From the NCBI GenBank assembly GCA_021154885.1, contig JAJKHS010000025.1:20001-84000 (forward strand): a DNA stretch of 64,000 nt, read 5' to 3'. Origin of the DNA: Thermoanaerobaculum sp. GTDB lineage: Bacteria; Acidobacteriota; Thermoanaerobaculia; Multivoradales; UBA5704. The notes under the pieces were generated by a model. That model worked only from the letters and a program-made list of their open reading frames with translations. It ran no database searches and was not told where the DNA came from. Within the stretch, counting starts at the first letter, position 1; each line of letters opens with the position of its first letter. The position numbers and the translations under genes are program-made. Shown one piece after another: positions 39,401 through 48,956 of the stretch.

Positions 39401-40775
39401 TCAGGAGGACCTGCCGGCAGGCCTCGCCCTCGGCCGTGGTGAGCTTCGCGTACACCTCCTCGGCGCGCGTTTCCAGGGCGCCGGTGACACCGTGGATCTC
39501 GTTGTAGGCGGTGGCGGTGAGCCGCCGGCCTTCGCGGTGCTGCCAGATCTGGAGGAGGGCGTATTCGAGGAGCGGCAGGCAGCCCGGCTGGGCCTCGACC
39601 TCTTTCAGGAGGAGCTCGGTCAGGCCGCCTTCCAGCTCGCAGCCGGCGAGGTAGGCCGGGCGCTCGATGGCGCTCCGCAGCTCGTCCCGGGTCATCGGCC
39701 TCACGAGGGTCTGCCGGTCGGAGACGGCCGGCGCCAGGTCCGGGTAGACGGCGCAACGGCCGTAGAAGTCCGCCCGCAGAGTGAGCACGACGACGGTGGG
39801 GCCGTCAGCCGCCATGGCGGCGTGGAGGAGATTGTCGATGAACGCCGTACGCTGAGCTTCATCGGAGCAGAGGGTGAAGACTTCCTCAAACTGGTCCACG
39901 AGCACGAGGAGGCGCCGGTCGGCCGGAGCCTGCGAGAGGGCGACCCGGGCATTGAGATGAAGCGCCCGCTTGTCGGCGGCGAGGTCCCGCAGCAGCTCGA
40001 AGACGGAGGGGAACCCGCCGAGCGCGGCCAGTTGCACTGCAAGAGTTTCCAGAGGCTTCTCGCCAGGTCTGAAGACGGTGGTGGGCCAGGAGTCGCTGCC
40101 CGCGATCTCGCCGCGCTTGACGGCGGCGAGCAGGCCGGCGCGGGCGAGCGAGGACTTGCCGCTGCCGGAAGGACCGAAGATGGCCAGGAAGCGGCTGGCG
40201 TTAGGGACCGGGCGGAGCTTGTCGAGGAGCCACTCGGTGAGGGCTTCGCGGCCAAAGAAGAATGGGGCATCGTCAACGTCGAAGACCTGAAGGCCGCGGT
40301 AAGGCTGGGCGCCTTCGGCCACGGCCTCGCCGGGGCCCGGTCCCGGTTGAACGCCGCGGATGCCTGAGATCAGGCGGTGCAGGACCTTCTCGTCGTCCAG
40401 GGTTTCCCGGAACTCGACCCAGCCGGCGTTGCGGAGGAAGGGTGGAAGACGGCTCGGCTCTCCCCGCATCGAGTGGGGGAGGAGGACCGGAATCACCCGG
40501 AAGCGCTCCTTTCCGGAGACCCGCCGCTCGATGGCCGTCCGCATCTCCTCGTTCTGCCAGGGGCCGGTGCCGCTCGGGCCGAGGCAGACGGCGCAGGTGA
40601 CACAGGATTCCAGAGCATCCTCGACCACCTTCTGCCAGGGCTCGCCTGGGATCAGATTCCAGATGTCGAGCCAGGGCTCGATCCCCTGCATCCGAAGGAT
40701 GCGAGCGAGCTCCTCCACCACCGGCTTGTCCGGCGTCGCGTGCGACAGGAAGACGTCGTACTTGGCTTTTTCCAA
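36486..40775 (-). CDS. TIR - STAND NTPase - TM - WD40 repeat protein (1429 aa)
   Basis: TIR: KYDVFLSHATPDKPVVEELARILRMQGIEPWLD. STAND: YRGLQVFDVDDAPFFFGREALTEWLLDKL, IFGPSGSGKSSLARAGLL, LLVLVDQFEEVFTL. Linker with TM WTIASAATALAAVIAFGVALY. C-terminal WD40 blades such as LAFSPDDRWLATGNEAGESRLWDLQ. Confidence 0.93.
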   Translation of the reverse strand: MEKAKYDVFLSHATPDKPVVEELARILRMQGIEPWLDIWNLIPGEPWQKVVEDALESCVTCAVCLGPSGTGPWQNEEMRTAIERRVSGKERFRVIPVLLPHSMRGEPSRLPPFLRNAGWVEFRETLDDEKVLHRLISGIRGVQPGPGPGEAVAEGAQPYRGLQVFDVDDAPFFFGREALTEWLLDKLRPVPNASRFLAIFGPSGSGKSSLARAGLLAAVKRGEIAGSDSWPTTVFRPGEKPLETLAVQLAALGGFPSVFELLRDLAADKRALHLNARVALSQAPADRRLLVLVDQFEEVFTLCSDEAQRTAFIDNLLHAAMAADGPTVVVLTLRADFYGRCAVYPDLAPAVSDRQTLVRPMTRDELRSAIERPAYLAGCELEGGLTELLLKEVEAQPGCLPLLEYALLQIWQHREGRRLTATAYNEIHGVTGALETRAEEVYAKLTTAEGEACRQVLLKLVQVDDQGRATKRRLGLAELASEAEPEGKAMASVVARLTEARLLIAEAEGDEKRPTVEVAHEALLTGWKRLKDWIEQDRESLQTRRRLDEAVAEWTGKDRDPSYLYTGARLARAEEWAGSHLGELRPEAQEFLAASRTQEDQKAQRELVQARALEEEQRRRADAEQQRAQEQFSARKRLKRWTIASAATALAAVIAFGVALYQYKDLADRRSIAIATQLGEKVQAVKERALALLLSIEAVRRAEKAGQPHLPVAEETLRLALMGFSGAPLPTGRVRAVSLSSDHQWLAVAGTDDAISLWHLTDGGPVKAASVAELRSSSHLKQIAVSSGGRKVVVTFEASPSLLFDTSSGTDHEPSRQPLSQEDWLVQSNPFSPDGRWLLTRQAARWIIRDLSLSSAPKVATLDINPEAMAFSPDGRSLAVVDKGSLGVGDMSTLRTGSVFRKISWKEDSPVAKLSFSSDSQWLVATSSVQDWIVETLPTDSGPTQRIKTSPTSSVQAWRLRTGQDPDLQVHLEDCVWSHPDGMNLFDDPLLSGNVTLAGCQMSNIAPRQFFLSLSSIVTTTDDPTERRRVFGDVDGGIWFFDLKTPEISMTTTTYFQAGPVRVLALRGRWLITQGGNDPPRVLDVGRGTTLVELEPKVSPPVSHVEALSLDGWRLSLDSPVRRLWGPRGAQPIPGSEKTTSLWTFSPDGRWLAAATSDGGSLVWRLRENGTVLFQISFPAKSQHSHPLTVLAFSPDDRWLATGNEAGESRLWDLQHPQNEPRDLTNHSKPVTALAFSYDGHLIATAGGEGAVYLRELNGNPATHDTQEAPAPSGQSVSALAFLPDGRLAISELTIRQLGHRLRLWRRGHGEAELDVQRADTSLLTSNPQGDRLASPGAIWSLDPQDLQSKPVRLTAGRAVGVAFTRDGHGLWTLIGGSLRRWELRTDKLLATACQAVGRNLTEKEWRAYIPSEPYQEREPCPEFPKAFD

Positions 40776-40856
40776 GGGAGGGCCCGTGCTCTTAGTTGCC
40801 CAAGCAGTGTTCCTATCCTATCATTAAGAAAATCCAGAATCCCAGGAAGGTTGTGC

Positions 40857-42230
40857 ATGCTCCGAGCTGTGCCTCTTGCGGTCCTTGTCCTCTGCGGTCT
40901 GGCCATCCTGCCGGCGAGGACTGGAGGTGCGACCGCGCCTCATCTCGCCGAATCCGGGGTCGACTTGGTCGAGGGGCTCGCGGCGCTCCAGGCCGGGCGA
41001 GATGCGGAAGCGGCCGACTGGTTCGCCGAGGCCGTGCGGCTCGATCCGGAGGCCGGCACGCCGCGGTACTGGCACGGGCTCGCCCTGCTGCGGCTGGGCC
41101 GTGCGGCAGAGGCTGCGGAGGAGCTGGCGGCGGGCCTCGCGGCGAAGCGTTCGCCGGACGTGGCGCGGGAGCGCGTGCTGGCCGACCTGGAGGCAGCCCG
41201 CAGGGCAGGGGCGGAGCCGGTGCGGTTGGAGCCGCCGGAGATCGAACCGGATGAGCGGCCCACGGACGACCGGGGGCTCTGGGAGGGGAACCTGGGGCTG
41301 GAAGCAGGGACTGACTCCAACCCCAACCTTCTCTCCAAGGAGCTGATCCTTCCCCGGCCCGGCGGTGGGCTCGTCCGCGGCGGGGAGGGGGATACCGGCG
41401 GCCTCCTTGGAGCGCGGATCGGGGTCTATCCCTTCCACGCCAGCACCGGCCCGAACGTGGGGGTGAGTCTGGAGGTGCGGCGGTCCTACCACCGGGACTT
41501 CGGTTATCTGGACCTCGGCACGGCGCGCGGCATGGTGGGGATCGCCTTCGGGCGCGATCCGCTGGGGTTCCTGGAGGGACCTCTTGGCACCGCCCGAGTG
41601 CCGTTCGGCACCGGCCGACTGTCCGCCCTGCTTCAGGTGGGCGGCTCGGACTACCGGCTGAATGGCGCCCCCTTTCTGCGGGTCTGGGAGGGAGCGGCTT
41701 CGCTCCTCTGCCAGGAGACGCCCGGCACGGCGACCCGGCTGGACCTCGCCGGCGCGAGCCGCGGGTTCTCGGGCAGCGGTCTGTCCGACGAGCAGCGGAG
41801 CGGGAGGGACCTTTCGCTCCAGGTGAGCCAGCTCCTCTACTTTTTTGGGCGGCGGGACCGCCTCTTTCGCCTGGGCGCCCTGGCGATGGACCGCCAGTCC
41901 CACCCGGCGTTCGCCGCCTCGCGGCTGGCGGGGAACGCCGGTCTGAAATGGCCCCTGGGCCTGCGCTGGAAGGTGGAGCTGGAAGGGGAGCTGCGCCGCG
42001 ACCGCTACCATGACCCGGAGTCCAACCTCTTCAATACGGCGGGGCCGCCACGGCGGGACACGCTACGGCGCGGGGCCCTGGCCGTGATCTGGGAGGCCAC
42101 GGACCGGCTGCGCTGGACGGCCCGGGGCGCCTTCGCCTCGCGCACCTCGAACGTCGATCTGGGAGACGCCCTCCCCGATCTGGGCTACCGCAGAGCGACC
42201 TTCACCCTCGGGATGGGCTGGATCTTCTGA
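40857..42230 (+). CDS. TPR-containing protein with C-terminal outer-membrane beta-barrel-like region
   Basis: Signal peptide; GLAALQAGRDAEAADWFAEAVRLDPEAGTPRYWHGLALLRLGRAAEAAEEL; terminal aromatic GMGWIF. Confidence 0.8.
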   Translation: MLRAVPLAVLVLCGLAILPARTGGATAPHLAESGVDLVEGLAALQAGRDAEAADWFAEAVRLDPEAGTPRYWHGLALLRLGRAAEAAEELAAGLAAKRSPDVARERVLADLEAARRAGAEPVRLEPPEIEPDERPTDDRGLWEGNLGLEAGTDSNPNLLSKELILPRPGGGLVRGGEGDTGGLLGARIGVYPFHASTGPNVGVSLEVRRSYHRDFGYLDLGTARGMVGIAFGRDPLGFLEGPLGTARVPFGTGRLSALLQVGGSDYRLNGAPFLRVWEGAASLLCQETPGTATRLDLAGASRGFSGSGLSDEQRSGRDLSLQVSQLLYFFGRRDRLFRLGALAMDRQSHPAFAASRLAGNAGLKWPLGLRWKVELEGELRRDRYHDPESNLFNTAGPPRRDTLRRGALAVIWEATDRLRWTARGAFASRTSNVDLGDALPDLGYRRATFTLGMGWIF

Positions 42231-42925
42231 TGGCTCCGAGGCTCCGCCGCCGAGGGTCCGCACTGCTGGCCCTCTGGATCCTGGCCGGGGCGCCGCTCCT
42301 GGCCGGGCCAGTCGGCGTCGCCCTTCGGGTCAATCCAAGGGTCGACGCGTATCTGGTGGGAAAAGAGATCCACGCTCTGCGCCGGAACGATCCCATCGAG
42401 CTCGGGCTGACGGTTCTGCTCCGCGATCCAATTTCCTCCCTGCTGGTGGGGTTCAACCTCGGCGGATGTGTGCCGGTAACGGCGAAGGGGGGGCTCAGCC
42501 ATCAGTTTACAGGCACCGCCACTCTCGACGGCCGGACCGAGGTGGACTTCGGTGATCCCAATGACCCCTCGGCGTCCAGGTTGCGGCTGGCTTTGGGGCG
42601 GCTTGCGGTGAAGCTCCTCCCCAACTCCGGCTGCCCTCCTCCTGAGACGCGAACTCCCCACGCCGTCATCCGCCCGCAGGGAACCGCTTTCCGGGTCCTG
42701 GTCGATGTGGTGGCAGGGACTTTCGTGGGCGTGGACGAGGGGAGCGTCCTGGTGCAGGCCGAGGCGGGCGGCGATCCCGTGGAGGTCCGGGCGGGCCAGT
42801 GGGTGGTGGTGCCGCCGCACGGCCTGGCCACCCGCCCGGCATCGCTCGGCAGCGTGGACATCCTGGACGACCCGCCCTTCCGGCTGCGCGACTTCACAAC
42901 CCAACCCCCGGGGCCTCCCCAATGA
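42230..42925 (+). CDS. FecR-like domain protein
   Basis: Signal peptide; HAVIRPQGTAFRVLVDVVAGTFVGVDEGSVLVQAEAGGDPVEVRAGQWVVV; abuts neighbours. Confidence 0.75.
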   Translation: MAPRLRRRGSALLALWILAGAPLLAGPVGVALRVNPRVDAYLVGKEIHALRRNDPIELGLTVLLRDPISSLLVGFNLGGCVPVTAKGGLSHQFTGTATLDGRTEVDFGDPNDPSASRLRLALGRLAVKLLPNSGCPPPETRTPHAVIRPQGTAFRVLVDVVAGTFVGVDEGSVLVQAEAGGDPVEVRAGQWVVVPPHGLATRPASLGSVDILDDPPFRLRDFTTQPPGPPQ

Positions 42926-45900
42926 ATATCGATGCTCCCGCGCGGAGGCTCTTCCGTCTCCTGTGCCTCGCAGGCACGGTCCTGGCGCTCGGGGTGCCGG
43001 GTCTCGTCGCCGCGTCCGAGACGATCGTTTGCGATGCGTCGGTGCTCCTCGCAAGCTCTCCCCACGGTGGCGCCCAACTGGGATGGTCGCTCAGTGCGAA
43101 CGGAGAATGGCTCGCGGCCGGCGCCAACCAGGACAACGGGAATGCCGGCTCGGTGGCTCTGTATCGGAATCCCCACCCGGGAGTGAGACCGGATCAGGAG
43201 ATCCGTCCGTCCGACCTCCAAACCGGCGACCAGTTCGGCTCCTCGGTCTCGCTCAGCGGCGACTGGCTGGCGGTCGGCGCTCCCGGAAAGACCAGGGGCT
43301 CCGGAGTGGTCTATCTGTTCCAGCTTGTGGGATCGAGCTGGGTTCAAAAGGAGCCCAGGCTGAGCGCCACCGATGCCGCAGGGGGAGCCCACTTCGGCGC
43401 GTCCGTCTCGCTCAGCGGCAAGACGCTCGTCGTCGGTGCCAGCGGCGACTCGGGCAGTGGGAGCTCCTCGGGCGCGGCCTACGTCTTCGAATTGCAAGAA
43501 GGAGGCTGGCAGCAGACGAAGAAGCTCCTTGCCAACGACGGCCGGCCCTTCGACGAATTTGGCTCTTCCGTGGCGATCGACGGAAACGAGATCGTGGTTG
43601 GCGCTCCTTTTGCCGACGAACTCCACGTGTTCAAAAACTTCGGAGCCGCCTACGTCTTCAAGCGAGACAGTACCGCAGGGGGTTGGGCCCCGGACGACAA
43701 AGACAAAAATAAAGGCAAGCTCACAGCCGCCGACACATTCCGAGGAGACAACATTCAGTTCGGCTCATCCGTCGCGATCCGAGGGAATCGAATCGTGGTC
43801 GGCGCCCCTGGGGACGACCTCCAAGGGACAGACTCCGGATCTGCCTACGTCTTCGAGCGGACGGACGCTGGCTGGAGCGGCAAACAGACTGTCCAGGATC
43901 TGAAGCCGCACGATCAGTTCGGTACGTCCGTCGCAATCGATGGCGACCGCGTGGTGGTCGGCGCCCGCTCCGACGGCGGAGGGGCGGGGGCGGCCTACCT
44001 CTTCGAGAGGCAGAGCGACGCGAGTTGGAAGCCTAAATTCAAGTTTCAGCACACGCCGGGCGGAGCCTTCGGTCAGTCTGTCGTGAGCCTCGGCGACCAA
44101 GTCTTCATGGGCGGCTTCCAGTACACAGTGGACACTGCGACCCATGCCGGAGCGGTCGCGACGTGTCCCCTCTCTCCCTCCACAGTGAAGCCAGCTCTGA
44201 CCTGCACGAAGACCGGTCCGGCGTCCGTAGAGACGGGTGGATCGGTGACCTACTCGATTCTGGTGACCAATACCGGAGGAGCGGCGGCGACCGGGGTGAC
44301 TCTCAAAGATCCGACGCCTACGGGCCTGACGTTCATCGGGGCTGACAAACCCTGCGACGGAGGTTTCCCGTGCTCTCTGGGTACGATCGGAGCCGGCATG
44401 TCTCTCCCTCCGGTGAAGGTGACCTTCCAGGTTGCTGAGGATTGCTTGGTGCCGAGCTCGATCACGAACTCAGCGACAGTTACAGGCGACGGATTGAATC
44501 CCCCCCCTTGCAGTGCCCCCACGACGACAGTCATCCGCCCGCCGAGAAAACCGGTTCTGGAGTGCGTAAAGCAGGAACGACCAGGCTCAGTGAGGGCAGG
44601 TGGCGTCGTCACTTACGACATCACTGTGAGCAACAACGGCGAATGCACGGCGGCAAACAATGTAAGCCTCTCCGATCCGACGCCAGCGGGTCTCATTTAT
44701 ATGAGCGGGCCCTGCGTTCAATCCCCTTGCAATCTGGGGACGATTGGCCCCGGCCAGTCTCAGACGGTTACGGTGAGCTTTAAGATACCCACCAATCCAG
44801 TGCCCCCCGTGTGCGCGGCTCCGACCTCGGCCACCAATATCGCCAAAGTGGTAGGGAGCAACGCGCCGGAGAAATCCTGCTCGATCACAACGGCTGTGCT
44901 TCCCGAAGCCGACCTCGGAGTCAACGTGAGCGCTCCCCAAGACGTGCCGGGAGGCAACAGCTTTCCAGTCGCCGTCGTGGTGACCAATGGCGGACCGCAG
45001 ACGGCACAAAGCGTGACGGTGGACGTCTCGATCACTGCTGCTGGCGTCATAGAGAGCTTCCCTGCCCAGTGCACACAGGTTGGCAGCCAGCCCGACCGCT
45101 TCACCTGTCTCCTCGGCGACATGAATTGTGGCGCCTCCAATCCACTCAATTTTTCGGTCCGCGCTCCGGCGTGCGTGAATTGTGCTGCCGGAGTACCGAT
45201 TGGAGTAACTGCCGAGGCAAAGTCACAGACCTTCGATCCGACCCTCCCGGACCTCGCCAAAGCTACGATCCAGGTGATCTGTCCTCCAACCGCCGCCGTC
45301 ACAATTACGAAAGTGGACAATCCGGACCCCGTGGTGCCAGGACAGGGGCTGGTCTACGACATCACGGTCAAGAACAACGGCGCCACGTCAGTTCCGGGCA
45401 ACGTGGTACTGGATGACTTCCCGCCCGAGCTAAGAAGTGTGCGCTGGTGCCGCGGCGCGGGGTGCACTCCTATCCTCCCGCCACCTCTCGAGGATACGGT
45501 GGATCTTGCCGCGGGAGAGGCTAAGTTCTATCGCCTGAGCGGGATTGTCCAGCCCATGTGCTCGGGCGTGCTCCACAACAAGGCCACGATCACCCCCCCA
45601 GCCGGCTTCTGTGACGATCCCTCCGACAACCAACACATCGAGGACACCCAGGTGGTCGCGAACGGCGTCCTCGCCTTCTGCGAGGGGATCAGCGGTCCGC
45701 TGCTGCAGTTCACCGCCATCACCAAGACTTTCCTGCTGCTCAACTGCGGACCGGCCAACCAGGCTGACAATCCGGGAGACGAGCTCACGGACACCCTGCC
45801 GCCCAGCCTGACGCTGACCGGCGCCAGCGCGACCAGCGGCGTCGCCTCCACCTCGGGCAACACGGCCACGTGGAACGGTGCCATTCCGGTGGGGGGAACG

Positions 45901-46167
45901 GTGACGATCAACATCACTGCAACGATCGTCGCGCCCGCCGGCACGAAGATCTGCAATCAAGCGACAATTGCCTTCGACGCAGACGGCGACGGGATCAACG
46001 AGTCGACCAGGTTCTCCGACGATCCCGACGAGCCGGGTCCGGCGGATCCCTGCTGCTTCACGGTGATCCCGCCAAATATACCGGCGATCTCCCCTATCGG
46101 TCTTGCCGCACTGGCCCTCCTCTTGGCCAGCCTCGCCCTGCTGCGGCTCAGGCGGCGATCCTCCTGA
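42922..46167 (+). CDS. Large secreted protein: FG-GAP-like repeats plus DUF11 repeats, C-terminal sorting-like TM
   Basis: Repeats GASVSLSGKTLVVGASGDSGSG, GSSVAIDGNEIVVGAPFAD, GTSVAIDGDRVVVGARSDGG; DUF11 TYSILVTNTGGAAATGVTLKDPTPTGLTFI; tail IPAISPIGLAALALLLASLALLRLRRRSS. Confidence 0.85.
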   Translation: MNIDAPARRLFRLLCLAGTVLALGVPGLVAASETIVCDASVLLASSPHGGAQLGWSLSANGEWLAAGANQDNGNAGSVALYRNPHPGVRPDQEIRPSDLQTGDQFGSSVSLSGDWLAVGAPGKTRGSGVVYLFQLVGSSWVQKEPRLSATDAAGGAHFGASVSLSGKTLVVGASGDSGSGSSSGAAYVFELQEGGWQQTKKLLANDGRPFDEFGSSVAIDGNEIVVGAPFADELHVFKNFGAAYVFKRDSTAGGWAPDDKDKNKGKLTAADTFRGDNIQFGSSVAIRGNRIVVGAPGDDLQGTDSGSAYVFERTDAGWSGKQTVQDLKPHDQFGTSVAIDGDRVVVGARSDGGGAGAAYLFERQSDASWKPKFKFQHTPGGAFGQSVVSLGDQVFMGGFQYTVDTATHAGAVATCPLSPSTVKPALTCTKTGPASVETGGSVTYSILVTNTGGAAATGVTLKDPTPTGLTFIGADKPCDGGFPCSLGTIGAGMSLPPVKVTFQVAEDCLVPSSITNSATVTGDGLNPPPCSAPTTTVIRPPRKPVLECVKQERPGSVRAGGVVTYDITVSNNGECTAANNVSLSDPTPAGLIYMSGPCVQSPCNLGTIGPGQSQTVTVSFKIPTNPVPPVCAAPTSATNIAKVVGSNAPEKSCSITTAVLPEADLGVNVSAPQDVPGGNSFPVAVVVTNGGPQTAQSVTVDVSITAAGVIESFPAQCTQVGSQPDRFTCLLGDMNCGASNPLNFSVRAPACVNCAAGVPIGVTAEAKSQTFDPTLPDLAKATIQVICPPTAAVTITKVDNPDPVVPGQGLVYDITVKNNGATSVPGNVVLDDFPPELRSVRWCRGAGCTPILPPPLEDTVDLAAGEAKFYRLSGIVQPMCSGVLHNKATITPPAGFCDDPSDNQHIEDTQVVANGVLAFCEGISGPLLQFTAITKTFLLLNCGPANQADNPGDELTDTLPPSLTLTGASATSGVASTSGNTATWNGAIPVGGTVTINITATIVAPAGTKICNQATIAFDADGDGINESTRFSDDPDEPGPADPCCFTVIPPNIPAISPIGLAALALLLASLALLRLRRRSS

Positions 46168-46197
46168 ACCAAGAGCTAGGGTTTGGAGAGGGTGCCC

Positions 46198-46599
46198 CTA
46201 CGCCCCGGTCTCCTTGAACACCACCCGCACACCGTCGGGGTCGTGGGTTTCGAAGATGAGGACGCCGTCGTCGTCCTTGCGCAGGCCGCCGGGGATGTTC
46301 CGTTCCCGGAACTGGATCTCTTCGAAGGCCTTCTGAGCGGAGGGGACCTCGAAGACGAGGCTCGCCTTGTTCTGCGGGCCGCGGGACTCGAAGCGCTCGT
46401 CGTAGTCGCGGCGCGGGTCTTCGCTGGCCGGGGGGCCGATGACTTCGAGGAGGGCCGCGCCGGCCTGGAAGACGGCGCCGCGAGCGTCCTCCCGCTCCCA
46501 ACTGTGGAGCCGCGGCAGCGCCAGGGCATCGCCATAGAATTTCAGCGCGCGATCGTAGAACATCGCGCGGACCACCACCCGAAACTGCCGGATCTCCAT
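46198..46599 (-). CDS. VOC/glyoxalase family protein
   Basis: MEIRQFRVVVRAMFYDRALKFYGDALALPRL...THDPDGVRVVFKE. Confidence 0.85.
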   Translation of the reverse strand: MEIRQFRVVVRAMFYDRALKFYGDALALPRLHSWEREDARGAVFQAGAALLEVIGPPASEDPRRDYDERFESRGPQNKASLVFEVPSAQKAFEEIQFRERNIPGGLRKDDDGVLIFETHDPDGVRVVFKETGA

Positions 46600-46724
46600 C
46601 GCGTTCCTCTCCTTGGCTCGACGTTCGACCGGCGCGGGGCCGGCGCCCCCCAGCATTTACCACACTCCGCGCGGGAGATCCAAAGGCGCTCTCCCACGGG
46701 CGCCCGGTGGTATCCTCTCCCGCT

Positions 46725-48386
46725 GTGAAAGACCGCCGTATCCGGGCCCTTCTCCCCTTCCTCTGTCTCCTTCTGCCCCTTCTGCCGATGCTCGTCGCGG
46801 CCCAGGGCGGGCCGGCGCAGACCCCCGCCGCGCCGCCGCCCGCGGCCCGTCCCTCGGTGGTGCTGGAGGGGCGCGAGATCAACGTTCCCGTCACTCTCGC
46901 CGGCAACGGGCCGATGTTCGGCCTCACCCCGCTGGCGGAAGCCCTGGGCGGCACTCTCTCCACCGACGTCTCGGGCGAGAGCGTGTCGCTGAAGATCGCC
47001 GACAAGGAGGTGGTGATCGGCCAGGGCAATGCCATCATCACCGTGGGCGACGCCATCGTCTCCCTCTCCCAGCCGCCGGTGCAGGGTGAGGGGGGCCTCC
47101 AGGTGCCCCTCGACTTCCTGCGCAAGACCTTCGGCGACCTGCTCGGCTACAGCTTCGACTGGCGGCCGGAGACGCAGCGGCTGACCATCGCCCGCCGGGG
47201 TACCCGCGAGCTGCCGGTCGCGCTCGACGTCGTCCACCTCCAGGGGATGACCACGATCGTGCTCCAGTTCCCGGAGGAGCCCCGCTACAAGGTCAACCGC
47301 CAGGGGAGCATCATCCAGGTGCAGATGCTGGCGGACCGCCTCACTCCCCCGGCGCCGAAGGAGATTCAGGACCCGCTGGTGCAGGGCGTCACCATCGATC
47401 CCGGGCAGATCCGCGTCCAGCTCGCCGAGGGGGCGCAGGCCGAGAGCTACGTGCTGGAGAAGCCGTTCCGGCTGGTGTTCGACGTCCACCGCACCTCCGA
47501 GGTGGAGGTGCCCACGTCGCCGTCCGCCCCCGCCGGCCGGCAGGCGGGCATCCATACCATCGTCATCGATCCCGGCCATGGCGGCACGGAGGTGGGGGCC
47601 ATCGGGCCCAGCGGCATCCAGGAGAAGGAGCTCACGCTCCAGCTCGCCCGCGAGCTGGAGGCGAAGCTCGCGCAGCGCCTGCCGGTGCGGGTGGTGCTCA
47701 CCCGCACGGAGGACGCCAACCTGCCGCTCGACATGCGTACGGCCATCGCCAACCAGAACAAGGCGGACCTCTTCGTCTCCATCCACCTGAATTCCTCGCT
47801 GGGCTCCGGGGCCTACGGCACGGAGACCTACTTCCTCAGCCCGCAGGCCACGGACACGCGGGCCTCGAGCTCCGCCGCCACCGAGAACCGGGCCGCGGCC
47901 GGCAGCGCTCCCGCCACCTCGGACGCCGCGAGCTCCGCGAATCCCGCAAACCCCGCAAACCCCGCAGACGACACGCAGGACCTCCAGCTCATCCTCTGGG
48001 ACCTGGCGCAGACCCACCACATGACCGAGAGCCAGCGCTTCGCCAACATGATCCAGGGCGAGCTGAACGAGATGCTGAAGCTCAAGGACCGGGGGGTCAA
48101 GCAGGCGCCCTTCCGCGTGCTGATGGGCGCCACCATGCCGGCCGTGCTGGTGGAGCTGGGCTTCATCAGCAATCCGGACGAGGAGAAGAAGCTCAAGGAC
48201 CCGGCCTACCGCGAGCAGCTCGTGGACGCCCTGTCGCGGGCCATCGCCCACTACAAGGCCCTGGTGGAGAATCAGCCGCAGAGTCAGCCGGCCGCTCCGG
48301 GCACCGCGCCGCAGGCCACTCCCCCGGCGGCCGGAACGCCGGCGCCGGCCGCCAAGCCGCCCGCGAAGGTGGGCCGACCCGCATGA
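46725..48386 (+). CDS. N-acetylmuramoyl-L-alanine amidase with N-terminal AMIN/copper-amine-oxidase-like region
   Basis: IHTIVIDPGHGGTEVGAIGPSGIQEKELTLQLARELEAKL, LFVSIHLNSS, VLVELGFISNPDEEKKL. GTG start near 46725. Confidence 0.9.
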   Translation: MKDRRIRALLPFLCLLLPLLPMLVAAQGGPAQTPAAPPPAARPSVVLEGREINVPVTLAGNGPMFGLTPLAEALGGTLSTDVSGESVSLKIADKEVVIGQGNAIITVGDAIVSLSQPPVQGEGGLQVPLDFLRKTFGDLLGYSFDWRPETQRLTIARRGTRELPVALDVVHLQGMTTIVLQFPEEPRYKVNRQGSIIQVQMLADRLTPPAPKEIQDPLVQGVTIDPGQIRVQLAEGAQAESYVLEKPFRLVFDVHRTSEVEVPTSPSAPAGRQAGIHTIVIDPGHGGTEVGAIGPSGIQEKELTLQLARELEAKLAQRLPVRVVLTRTEDANLPLDMRTAIANQNKADLFVSIHLNSSLGSGAYGTETYFLSPQATDTRASSSAATENRAAAGSAPATSDAASSANPANPANPADDTQDLQLILWDLAQTHHMTESQRFANMIQGELNEMLKLKDRGVKQAPFRVLMGATMPAVLVELGFISNPDEEKKLKDPAYREQLVDALSRAIAHYKALVENQPQSQPAAPGTAPQATPPAAGTPAPAAKPPAKVGRPA

Positions 48387-48940
48387 GCCGCCGGGCGGCG
48401 AGCTTCATCCTCGGTTTTGCGCTGGCGCTGCTCGTGGGTGGAGGGCTGTGGTGGTGGATCGCCGGCCGCAAAGAGAGTGGCCGAGGGCACGGGGCGGCGA
48501 GCGCGGCGGCCCAGGCCGGCCAGAAGGTGAGCTTCCAGCTCTTCTTCCCGGCCGACGGCGGGGCGATCAAGGCCGAGCCCCGGGACCTCCAGGTCCTCGA
48601 CGAGCCGAAGGACCGCATCCACAAGATCCTCGACGCGCTGCTCGTCGGCCCCAAGGCGGCCGGGCTGGTGCGCCCGTTCCCGGAAGGCGTGGTGGTGGGC
48701 GGCGTCCTGCTGGGCCGGGATGGCACGGCCTACGTCGACCTGCGCTGGCCGAATCACGAGGAGCCGCCGCCCGGCGGCTCGACGGAGGAGATCCAGCGGG
48801 TCTACAGCGTGGTGGACTCGGTGACCCTCAACATCCCCCAGGCCTCGCGGGTCGTGCTGCTGTGGAACGGCGTGCAGCGGGACACCTTCTCCGGCCACCT
48901 CGACCTCTCCCGTCCCCTGGTGCCGGACCGGTCGCGCTGA
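48383..48940 (+). CDS. GerMN domain protein
   Basis: TM anchor; [16 protein letters not shown]...[15 protein letters not shown]...[24 protein letters not shown]. Confidence 0.82.
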   Translation: MSRRAASFILGFALALLVGGGLWWWIAGRKESGRGHGAASAAAQAGQKVSFQLFFPADGGAIKAEPRDLQVLDEPKDRIHKILDALLVGPKAAGLVRPFPEGVVVGGVLLGRDGTAYVDLRWPNHEEPPPGGSTEEIQRVYSVVDSVTLNIPQASRVVLLWNGVQRDTFSGHLDLSRPLVPDRSR

Positions 48941-48956
48941 CTTTCCGGACCTCGGC

